Shown here one piece after another: positions 26,392 through 32,667 of a DNA stretch of 64,000 nt. Under the pieces are notes generated by a model, which was not told the origin of the DNA, did not search any database, and worked only from the letters and a program-made list of their open reading frames with translations. Both the position numbers and the translations under genes were made by a program. The DNA is taken from positions 62,001 to 126,000 of the forward strand of contig DATBGZ010000026.1 of the NCBI GenBank assembly GCA_036557785.1, read 5' to 3'. The DNA comes from DATBGZ01 sp036557785. GTDB lineage: Bacteria > Actinomycetota > Actinomycetes > Mycobacteriales > Micromonosporaceae. Each line of letters begins with the position of its first letter. Within the stretch, counting starts at the first letter, position 1.

Positions 26392-26625
26392 TTACCCCTG
26401 GAATGACCCGCGGAAGACGTTTTCGTCGCTCTGCTGAGGACTGCTCATGGCGGGTTTGGGCACCGAGGCAGACGGGGCATCGCGATCGGAAACTGCTGCG
26501 CGCAGGGCGCGGAGAGCTGTCCGGCGGGCACGGCGGGTGTTGCGTGTTGAGCCGGCCCGAGCTACGTCGACCGCGTGTTGCGCCAGCTTGGCCCGCCGGA
26601 CCGGATCGTTGTGTGTGGCGATCAT
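26392..26625 (-). CDS. Small basic hypothetical protein
   Basis: The 77-residue product, MIATHNDPVRRAKLAQHAVDV then Arg-rich AGSTRNTRRARRTALRALRAA, is basic in the first two thirds. Its ATG overlaps the stop of the preceding gene (ATGA), so it is translationally coupled to it; this overlap is the main reason to accept it. No domain is recognised. Such small basic proteins could bind nucleic acid. Confidence 0.55.
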   Translation of the reverse strand: MIATHNDPVRRAKLAQHAVDVARAGSTRNTRRARRTALRALRAAVSDRDAPSASVPKPAMSSPQQSDENVFRGSFQG

Positions 26626-26852
26626 GCACTGCCACCAGTACCGCTCAGACGACGCCGGATCATGGTTAGGTTCAGGTCGGCGTGCTCTGCCCGCTCGCGG
26701 GCGTCGGCCACCTCATCCTCAAGTGCCGCGAGCCGATCCGGGCCAGCGTCTGTGGCGCGAGCCCACGCCAGGTCGGCCTGCAAGTCACGCAGGACGCGGT
26801 AGGCGACATCGCGAACCTGGCGGGCGTAACTCTCCTCAGTCAGGAGTGGCAT
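26622..26852 (-). CDS. Small helical hypothetical protein
   Basis: The 76-residue product is almost entirely helical and charged (SYARQVRDVAYRVLRDLQADL, LAALEDEVADARERAEHADLNL), suggesting a coiled coil. AAGGTGGAAGGG upstream of the ATG gives a plausible ribosome binding site. It overlaps the next gene by ATGA. No family is recognised. Confidence 0.55.
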   Translation of the reverse strand: MPLLTEESYARQVRDVAYRVLRDLQADLAWARATDAGPDRLAALEDEVADARERAEHADLNLTMIRRRLSGTGGSA

Positions 26853-27108
26853 GGGAACCCTTCCACCTTGATAGGCGGACTTCGATGGCCTAAGAGGCTT
26901 GGACGGAGGAGGATTGGCGTTTGTCGTGGGTGGCCGAGCGAGCGACCGAGGCGCAACGCGCCGAGGGCGCGAGCGAGGGGACCGAGCCCGCTAGTTGTCC
27001 TCACCCGGAGGAGGTCTGTGTTGTAGTTGTTGTAGTTGCGCAATTGAGATTGCCCTATCTATTGCAGGCAGAGCGCTGGGCAGCATGAGTGGTCGGGCAG
27101 ATCTTGTG

Positions 27109-27852
27109 CTACGTCTTTAGCGACCTGGCCTTCGCCCGCCAGGCGTCTTCCACGTGCTGTGACCATTCCTTGCCGTTGTGGTCCACGTAGAGGCGCTTGA
27201 GGTCGTTCTTGACCACCGCGGTTTCGATCATCGCGAGCAAGTCATCATCGGACAGCTCGATCGCCGAAGTTGGGGGACTGGCCTCGTAACTCGTGTCCGT
27301 GGCCGTTGTCGTTATCGTGGACGTTGGTGTGGTCGTTAACGTGGCCGTGGATATCGTGGACGTGGATATCGTGGACGTGGTAAGGGAGTACCGAACTGGG
27401 CCATCCCGGTACTCCGTGGGTGACCCAGACAGGGCCTTACGGGCGTACTTCTTGGCAACTTCGACAGTCGTGGACACCTCAATAGCCCCCGACCGATAGA
27501 GGTGCGGAAACTCCGTGGTGATCCCGTTTCTAAACCAGAGGTTCGTATAGCGCTCGCCGTGGCGCACGTGGCCGAAGTACTTGACGATCTCCAAGCGTTC
27601 GTTGCCGATGGCGAACGCGTCCCGGAGCAACCTCGTCGACTTGAGCCCGGCGCCCGCGGCGATCTGCTCAAACGTCTCCCGTACGAGGCCGGTCGTGTTG
27701 TCGGTGGTCCGCACCATGCGGTGAAGTACGGCCTTCTCTTCCGCGCTAAGGTCCAGGTCGTCGTCGATCGCGTTGTGGAGGTGCAGCGCGTTGACGTTGC
27801 CGCACCCCGGCGGATGTGGCAGCCGCGAGTTGCTGACCTTGACGAGAGTCAT
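27109..27852 (-). CDS. Winged-helix protein with Thr/Ser repeat linker (possible replication or regulatory protein)
   Basis: The 247-residue protein has a helix-turn-helix region at about 35-110: DLSAEEKAVLHRMVRTTDN, FEQIAAGAGLKSTRLLRDAF, LEIVKYFGHVRHGERYTNLW. This resembles replication-initiation or conversion-type winged helices of plasmids and phages, but the match is by eye. A linker made of Thr, Ser, Ile repeats (TTSTISTSTISTATLTTTPT) separates it from a C-terminal helical segment ending HVEDAWRAKARSLKT. The ATG at 27852 overlaps the stop of the upstream 62-residue winged-helix gene (ATGA), which fixes the start. Confidence 0.65.
   Translation of the reverse strand: MTLVKVSNSRLPHPPGCGNVNALHLHNAIDDDLDLSAEEKAVLHRMVRTTDNTTGLVRETFEQIAAGAGLKSTRLLRDAFAIGNERLEIVKYFGHVRHGERYTNLWFRNGITTEFPHLYRSGAIEVSTTVEVAKKYARKALSGSPTEYRDGPVRYSLTTSTISTSTISTATLTTTPTSTITTTATDTSYEASPPTSAIELSDDDLLAMIETAVVKNDLKRLYVDHNGKEWSQHVEDAWRAKARSLKT
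27347..27380. repeat. 15 bp tandem repeat inside the winged-helix gene
   Basis: GTGGATATCGTGGAC occurs at 27347-27361 and again at 27362-27376, with decayed copies to the left (TTATCGTGGACGTTG, TTAACGTGGCC). It encodes the Ser/Thr/Ile linker of the protein on the other strand and looks like recent slippage expansion. Confidence 0.75.
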
Positions 27853-28037
27853 CGAGTCGACCACCAGCTACCAGCCGCGACCGTCACGCCGACCTTGCCG
27901 GCCCGCTGAAGACGGCTCAGCGATCTCCGTACTGCTCCAGTGGAGAGCCGCAACTCATGCGCAAGCTCTGAGGTGCACAACGCTCCATGCGGGTGAGTGG
28001 CAAGAACACCCAGGACGGCGTAATCACGTGCAGTCAT
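27849..28037 (-). CDS. Minimal MarR-like winged-helix protein (62 residues)
   Basis: The whole product is one winged helix: MTARDYAVLGVLATHPHGALCTSELAHELRLSTGAVRRSLSRLQRAGKVGV in consecutive short runs, with recognition helix around STGAVRRSLSRLQRAG. It is about half the length of normal MarR proteins and lacks their dimer helices. Its stop overlaps the start of the next gene (ATGA), so the two form an operon; it may regulate that operon or act with its product. Confidence 0.65.
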   Translation of the reverse strand: MTARDYAVLGVLATHPHGALCTSELAHELRLSTGAVRRSLSRLQRAGKVGVTVAAGSWWSTR

Positions 28038-28154
28038 CGCGACCTGCTCCTCTTCACGTCAGTCACTGTGATCATTTCAGCTACGGAACGGTGAGTGACA
28101 CTGTCGACGACCGAGTCCGCGAACGAGTCATCGCATCAATGCCAGCTACGGTCG

Positions 28155-28379
28155 TCACGGCCTGGCGGCGAGAGCTTCCAGCATCTCCACGGACAACCGC
28201 GTCTTGGCCGACAGCGGGAACATCCTGCCGCAGTCCACACAATCAACCGCGCCGTCGTCGAGGGCGTACGCCGTGCCCACCATCGAGCCCTTGCAGCCGC
28301 GGTAGGCGACAACCTCCTTCCCCTCGTCGAGTAGCACGGTCGCCCACGGGTGCTGGCGAACATCGGTCGTCACGGTCAT
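28155..28379 (-). CDS. Small zinc-ribbon-like protein
   Basis: The 74-residue product has Cys at YRGCKGSM and a DCVDCGRMFPL knuckle, a pattern of half or full zinc ribbon. A strong ribosome binding site (GAGGAGGGGAGAAGGA) lies before the ATG at 28379. Similar small knuckle proteins are frequent in actinobacterial plasmids and phages. Function is unknown. Confidence 0.6.
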   Translation of the reverse strand: MTVTTDVRQHPWATVLLDEGKEVVAYRGCKGSMVGTAYALDDGAVDCVDCGRMFPLSAKTRLSVEMLEALAARP

Positions 28380-28558
28380 GTGTCCTTCTCCCCTCCTCGT
28401 GTCGGATTGCGCGGCGCTACCAGTCTTGGCCCCGGGTCTGCCGTCCCCAGGTCAAACGCGGCGTTCGCTCAGCGCGAACAGGACGCCAACGCAAACCTCG
28501 GCCGGGTCGTAGCAGTCCACGGCGAGTCTGCTGCTGGTTGTCGGCGTCGAAGCCCAAG

Positions 28559-29500
28559 ATGCTGTCCATGCACATCGACCCACTACCGGGCGTCCAGCGC
28601 GACAACCTTGGGAAGGCTCTCAGCGAGCAGGCCAACAGGCTCCAGGATGCGAAGAATGTTCATGGAAGTGCCGCGGATCGCCTCCTCGCCTACTTGCGGT
28701 GGGCGACAGACGCCGGCCGCGCGCTATCGACCATGCTTCGGCAGGAGGATGTCAGACGCTTGGTCCTGACCGACCAGTTCCGTTTGCTGCTCAGCGCGGG
28801 TCCCGGCCTGATCGGGGCGGACAACGAGCGTCAGCGCACGCTCAACGGACTGGTCATCGCAGAGACCGATGCGCGAACCGCCGACCTGGAAGCCGCGGGA
28901 CAAGACTTAGAGCGACGAATTCAACGGTGGGCATTCACCGGCATCTGCGTGATGGCCGACACAAACTTCTACATGGAGCATCAGGATCGCTTCGATGAGA
29001 TTGACTTCCGTGCGCTGCTCCATGGCCACACGCCTGAGGTGCTGATCCGCGGGCACATTCGCCTGCTGATCCCGCTTGCAGTTATAGACGAGCTGGACGC
29101 TCAGAAGCGCCGGAACGAAGCCAGGCAGCGCGCCCGCGCCCGGTGCACCCTCGCCATCATTGACGGACTCTTCCCCAAGCCGGATGCTCAAGCGGACCTG
29201 TGGCCGACTAAAGACAAGCAGAGAATTGGCGATCCGATCACTGCCGAACTCCTTTTCGACCCGCCGAACCACGTTCGGCTTCCTCGGACGGACGAGGAGA
29301 TTATCGACCGGCTAATCGCGACCGAGCCTGTCGCTGGCAGGGATATCTACCTAATCACATACGACACAAACATGTCGATGCGGGCGCGTCGAGCTGGAGT
29401 TCACGTGGTCAAACTAGTTGAGCCGGAAAAACCCCCCAGCCGCAGACAGGAGCGACGCGACAAAACAGCGGCAGGGTCACCCTCCCGCTTGCAGCAATAG
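28559..29500 (+). CDS. PIN-domain (DUF4935-like) putative ribonuclease
   Basis: The 313-residue protein has a helical N-terminal part (about 1-125) and a PIN-like domain after it: VMADTNFYMEHQD with Asp134, PLAVIDELDAQKR with Glu178, and later DIYLITYDTNMSMRARRAG with another Asp, the acidic set of PIN nucleases. PIN proteins cut RNA, often in toxin-antitoxin or phage-defence settings. Start is ATG 28559 or 28568, with weak ribosome binding sites. It converges on the ApeA-like gene with only 14 bases between stops. Pairing of the two as a defence module is inference. Confidence 0.75.
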   Translation: MLSMHIDPLPGVQRDNLGKALSEQANRLQDAKNVHGSAADRLLAYLRWATDAGRALSTMLRQEDVRRLVLTDQFRLLLSAGPGLIGADNERQRTLNGLVIAETDARTADLEAAGQDLERRIQRWAFTGICVMADTNFYMEHQDRFDEIDFRALLHGHTPEVLIRGHIRLLIPLAVIDELDAQKRRNEARQRARARCTLAIIDGLFPKPDAQADLWPTKDKQRIGDPITAELLFDPPNHVRLPRTDEEIIDRLIATEPVAGRDIYLITYDTNMSMRARRAGVHVVKLVEPEKPPSRRQERRDKTAAGSPSRLQQ

Positions 29501-29514
29501 CGATTCGGGGGAAG

Positions 29515-30918
29515 CTACGGAGTTGTCGAGAATTCGCCTGCTTTCACCCTGATTCCGTCGACCTTCATCCCCTCGAATAGGCGTTCAACCTGATCGCTCT
29601 TTGCATATCGTTTAACGGACCCACCCGCACCCGGCAAGCGGCCAAGAATAGCCATTCGGGAGAGGACGAGCGATAGCCGTCCCGCGTAGTACTGAACGAG
29701 GCCATCGGGGAAGTCACCGCGGTCTGCGTGCTTTACCGTGTTGTACGTATCGGCCAACGCTCTGGCAAGATCGACCGTGCTTGTGGCGAGCGGCGTCGGG
29801 TCTACCTCAACGTTCTCAAGTGCGCGGAGGAAGTGGGTCGCTATCGTGGGCTTCTTCCTTGCCAGAGTCGGCCCTTCGCCTTGGACCGGACCAAGGACCG
29901 GGCCGATGGCTTCTATGCTCATTGCGGCGTTTATGATCCTGTCCTCTGAGTACCCGCGAGTCCGACGCAGCGCTGCGGTCGTGGGCAACACGAAGCGCTG
30001 CGAGCTGTTGTACTTTTGCGCCCACCAGGTCAGGGCCTGCGGCGTGAGATCCACTATCGCGAGCATGGGCCAGTTCTCTTCATTCCTGTCCGGCCTTGGT
30101 CGGTAATGCTCGGCAACGGTGCCGGCGGCAAGGAGGGGCTGGTAGGGCGCTCCCTTGACCTTTTGATCGAAGGTCATCACGCCGAGTCTTCGGTCGCGAA
30201 CCGTATGCCCTCGAAAGTATGCACCGGTGCCAATGATCAGCGAGAATAAGTCCCGGAACTTCCTGTGCTCGGCGAGGTGGTCAGCCACCGGTCGTGGCTC
30301 CTTGAAACGGCTCTCCACAACAGTGTCGTCGATGAGGTGAATGCCTGGATCGTCGCTTCCTCCATCACGCCAGTCCGTAACTAGCCTCATGCGTGCCGCG
30401 CCCTGCAACCACGAAAAGCCCTGAGCTGACTCGATCGTGTATCTTACTCGCGTGCCGGCCCGATGATGGCGGCTACCGATAGGCTCGAACTCTTGCTTGA
30501 CAGATGTCAGGTTCGACCACCCCCCAAGTCCGTCGATATGAGATACCAGTTTTGTCACGCGCAAGGGGTCGTCGATGTCGTCCAACTGTTCGGCGAATAC
30601 AGCCTCTTTCACCCTGAGTCGCCCTATGTCGAGGTGCGATCCCGTGACGGTGCTGATGGTTCTGCATTCAAACAGGGAGACGGAAAGGTCTTCGGACCTG
30701 AAAACGAGGTTGCGCGGCGTTCGATCCAAGCCGAGGCCGAACCAACGTGTGGGCGTTGCGAATTGGTCTCCCGCCTGCGCAATGTACGGGATCTCTGCGA
30801 GAACGCCGCGTTCTTCGTCGACCCAGAGCGCACCGACAACGCAGGGTGCACGCTCGTCTTCGGCGTGGATGAATACACCAGTGCGTTTGTCGCCGGGTTC
30901 CAGAACTGCCCGTTCCAT
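29515..30918 (-). CDS. ApeA-like protein with C-terminal HEPN-like domain (candidate anti-phage effector)
   Basis: The 467-residue protein resembles the ApeA family: a large beta-rich N-terminal domain (FIHAEDERAPCVVGALWVDEER, then FECRTISTVTGSHLD) and a helical C-terminal HEPN-like part. The likely active region is ALADTYNTVKHADRGDF with His397. Classical HEPN RNases have Arg four to six residues before the His; here that place holds Asp-Thr-Tyr-Asn, so activity is uncertain. E. coli ApeA is an abortive-infection protein. GGAGGG lies seven bases before the ATG. The gene starts 13 bases after the GntR gene and is probably controlled by it. Confidence 0.7.
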   Translation of the reverse strand: MERAVLEPGDKRTGVFIHAEDERAPCVVGALWVDEERGVLAEIPYIAQAGDQFATPTRWFGLGLDRTPRNLVFRSEDLSVSLFECRTISTVTGSHLDIGRLRVKEAVFAEQLDDIDDPLRVTKLVSHIDGLGGWSNLTSVKQEFEPIGSRHHRAGTRVRYTIESAQGFSWLQGAARMRLVTDWRDGGSDDPGIHLIDDTVVESRFKEPRPVADHLAEHRKFRDLFSLIIGTGAYFRGHTVRDRRLGVMTFDQKVKGAPYQPLLAAGTVAEHYRPRPDRNEENWPMLAIVDLTPQALTWWAQKYNSSQRFVLPTTAALRRTRGYSEDRIINAAMSIEAIGPVLGPVQGEGPTLARKKPTIATHFLRALENVEVDPTPLATSTVDLARALADTYNTVKHADRGDFPDGLVQYYAGRLSLVLSRMAILGRLPGAGGSVKRYAKSDQVERLFEGMKVDGIRVKAGEFSTTP

Positions 30919-30931
30919 GGTTCGACCCTCC

Positions 30932-31177
30932 CTACTCCACGCGCTTTGGCAGTGGACCCACGTACGTCCCCTTGCCCATCACGGTGTGCACCAGCCCGGC
31001 GTCCCGGAGCGCTGCAACCGCCTTGCGAGCCGTCCCGCGGGCCACACCGAACTCCTGCTGGAGCTGCACCTCGGACGGGATCGGCCGACCGTTCGCGAGC
31101 GCGCCGGTCTTGATCCTCGCTGTGAGGATGTCTGCCAACTGGCGGTAGAGCGGGGTCGAGGACTCGGGGTCGATCAT
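30932..31177 (-). CDS. Short GntR-family regulator (DNA-binding domain only)
   Basis: The 81-residue product is a single GntR winged helix: TPLYRQLADILTARIKTGAL, PIPSEVQLQQEFGVARGTARKAVAALRDAGLVHTVMGKGTYVG. No ligand-binding domain follows, as in YtrA/KorSA-like small GntR proteins that control integrative elements. It begins an operon with the ApeA-like gene 13 bases downstream. Repeats phased at 10 bp upstream are its probable operator. Confidence 0.88.
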   Translation of the reverse strand: MIDPESSTPLYRQLADILTARIKTGALANGRPIPSEVQLQQEFGVARGTARKAVAALRDAGLVHTVMGKGTYVGPLPKRVE

Positions 31178-31200
31178 GTCTAGGAACCGTAGAGGGGCAG

Positions 31201-31250
31201 GGACGGCGGTAGCACGGTAGGGACGGGCATGGACGGGCGTATACGGGCAG
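31201..31250. promoter_or_regulatory. 10 bp-phased repeats in the divergent GntR promoter
   Basis: Five consecutive 10-mers share a core: GGACGGCGGT, AGCACGGTAG, GGACGGGCAT, GGACGGGCGT, ATACGGGCAG. Exact one-turn spacing would line proteins up on one face of the helix. A -10-like TATGGT at 31254-31259 follows for the rightward genes. They are likely GntR operators controlling both directions. Confidence 0.55.
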
Positions 31251-31277
31251 GCTATGGTGGAGCTACCAGTGACAGGC

Positions 31278-31312
31278 GGGACCGGGCCGCGTGCGACCGC
31301 AAACCCGGTCCC
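31278..31312 (+). promoter_or_regulatory. Structured leader of the 60-residue element gene
   Basis: GGGACCGGG (31278-31286) is perfectly complementary to CCCGGTCCC (31304-31312), a 9 bp stem with a 17-base loop. It ends 26 bases before the ATG at 31339, nearly the same distance as the hairpins before the three left-end genes of the element. Confidence 0.55.
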
Positions 31313-31338
31313 TTGATCGGACTCTGGAGGTCCGACCC

Positions 31339-31521
31339 ATGCAGACCGTACCGTTCCTAGCGTTGTCCGACCCTGAACGCGACGCCGTACACCTGACCCT
31401 GTTCGGCAAGCGCGGATCGATGATCGCCCGTGTCACGTTCACCCTGGCAGAAGCCCGCCAACTCCGCTCGCAGCTCGAACTCTGCATCCGGGGTATCGAG
31501 TCCGACCGGCGTACGTCGTGA
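31339..31521 (+). CDS. Small hypothetical protein (60 residues)
   Basis: GGAGG lies eight bases before the ATG at 31339. The product, MQTVPFLALSDPERDAVHLT then ARVTFTLAEARQLRSQLELC, is a beta hairpin plus helix with no known family. Its stop TGA overlaps the GTG start of the XRE gene that follows (GTGA), so the two are coupled. This pairing suggests a regulatory accessory protein. Confidence 0.65.
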   Translation: MQTVPFLALSDPERDAVHLTLFGKRGSMIARVTFTLAEARQLRSQLELCIRGIESDRRTS

Positions 31522-31976
31522 GCCAGCCGGCACGCCGTTCTGGGACCCGCAAGCCCCGTCCACGCACTTCCCGTGTCCCTCGCCCGATCCCGCCCGGCCT
31601 GTGGGACCTGCCCGTGGTTCGCGATGCCTGCTGGCGTCGGGACGTGGCCGCTGTGTTCCGTCTGCTCGGTCGCCACGGCATCAGTCAGCGCGCCATCGCA
31701 GCCAGGACGGGGCAGTCGCAGAGTGAGATCTCAGAGATCATCGCCGGGCGACAGGTAATGTCGATCAACCTCTTGGAAAGGATCGCCGATGGCCTCGGCT
31801 CGCCCCGCAGCCTCTGGAGACTGAGCGGTGAGGTCTCTATCGACGTGGAGCAGGCGCTAACGCTCAACGTGCAGCTCCAGGAGGTCGTCGAGATGCTCGT
31901 GGAGCTGGTCGATGCACTTTCGGTTGCGCTCGGCGGCTCAGACACACAACGGTGCAGCAGAACCGTTGGTACATAA
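31518..31976 (+). CDS. XRE-family helix-turn-helix regulator
   Basis: The 152-residue protein has a Pro/Arg-rich N-terminal tail, then GISQRAIAARTGQSQSEISEIIAGRQVMSINLLERIADGLG, a clear Cro/C1 helix-turn-helix at about 55-95. The C-terminal 50 residues form a Val/Leu-rich helix (ALTLNVQLQEVVEMLVELVDAL) that could dimerise. Related actinobacterial regulators are usually far longer, with TPR domains, so this one is either a short form or truncated by the repeat-rich right end. Start GTG overlaps the previous stop. Confidence 0.8.
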   Translation: MSQPARRSGTRKPRPRTSRVPRPIPPGLWDLPVVRDACWRRDVAAVFRLLGRHGISQRAIAARTGQSQSEISEIIAGRQVMSINLLERIADGLGSPRSLWRLSGEVSIDVEQALTLNVQLQEVVEMLVELVDALSVALGGSDTQRCSRTVGT

Positions 31977-32667
31977 GGGCTTTCGAGTCTCCGAACGCCA
32001 GACCTGTTGTCCTGCGACGCTTCTAGAGAGTCGTTGCGAGTCTGGAGAGGCTCCAAAGTACGAAATCAGCGTCAAGAGCCGCTTGCGAGCACCGATTCCC
32101 TCGTCAGAACGCCTGTTTACCATCGAAAAACAAGATCCACACATGTCACAACCGTGGCACAGCCCGAGCCAGGTTCGTCGCGCCGCGTAGCGAGGTATTG
32201 ATAGAGGTCATACCCCCTATCTCTAGGCATGCGCTACTTTGGCTCTGTGTAAGGGAACTAGCATGAGTCCACATAAGACACATGTCAGTTCGGAATCCCT
32301 TATGTACCAACGGATCTAGCCTCATGCCTGCTCGCCTCCCCTCCGACTCCGAACCTTCGTACGACTGCTCATCGGTCCACACAACCCAGGGACAACGGTA
32401 CCCGACTCGCGGCACGGCATCCTCTCACAGCCTGCCCATACTGCGAGGCATCATCCGACACCGAACGGTCTGCGACAGAGCCACGAACGCGCGGTGCTGT
32501 AGCCTTCGGTCAGGGTGCGAAAAGATCTTGGCTCAGATCTGCGCCGCTACGTGTCGCAGCGTTGGAGGGTTGACGAGTGTGTGGCGTCCGTCACAATCAA
32601 GCCCGAAGGGTTGCGCTCTCCGATCGCGACGATAACCCCAAGATCGCGGGAAACGGGGGAAGGGAGG
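31977..32667. other. Non-coding right end of the element with 17 bp inverted repeats
   Basis: No convincing gene is seen in these 690 bases. CCGTTGGTACATAAGGG (31963-31979, overlapping the end of the XRE gene) and its exact inverse CCCTTATGTACCAACGG (32297-32313) enclose 317 bases of lower GC. A weaker dyad, TAGAG...CTCTA, lies at about 32202-32225. The candidate right attachment core is at 32500-32508. Near 32626-32642 lies CGATAACCCCAAGATCG, an inverted near-copy of a sequence at 20544-20560. Confidence 0.6.
32500..32508. repeat. Candidate right attachment core (attR)
   Basis: TAGCCTTCG repeats the 20578-20586 sequence in direct orientation. To its right GTCAGGGTGCGAAAAG would be chromosomal; AGGGTGCGA mirrors the TCGCCCT left of the other copy. 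Function as the integrase core is unproven. Confidence 0.4.

Larger units (their letters stand above)
20578..32508. mobile_element. Serine-integrase integrative element, about 11.9 kb
   Basis: A large serine integrase, several genes with no counterpart in the flanking core genome, small XRE and GntR regulators and likely defence cargo lie between the 43-residue membrane protein gene and the diguanylate cyclase gene. The proposed ends are the two copies of TAGCCTTCG. Gene density is patchy, intergenic spaces are longer, and the GTACGG hexamer common in the flanks is rare inside. No capsid, terminase, portal, FtsK/TraB or relaxase gene is visible, so this is a satellite-like or cargo island rather than a complete phage or conjugative element. 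Confidence 0.7.

Noticed and set aside
31938..32415. Two short minus-strand frames (68 and 89 residues) at the right end of the element
   Set aside because: No ribosome binding sites, mutually similar only because of the 17 bp inverted repeat, and no recognised protein family.
20544..32642. Inverted CGATCTTGGG repeats as the element ends
   Set aside because: Serine integrases give direct, not inverted, repeats at the ends, so the direct TAGCCTTCG pair is a better candidate.
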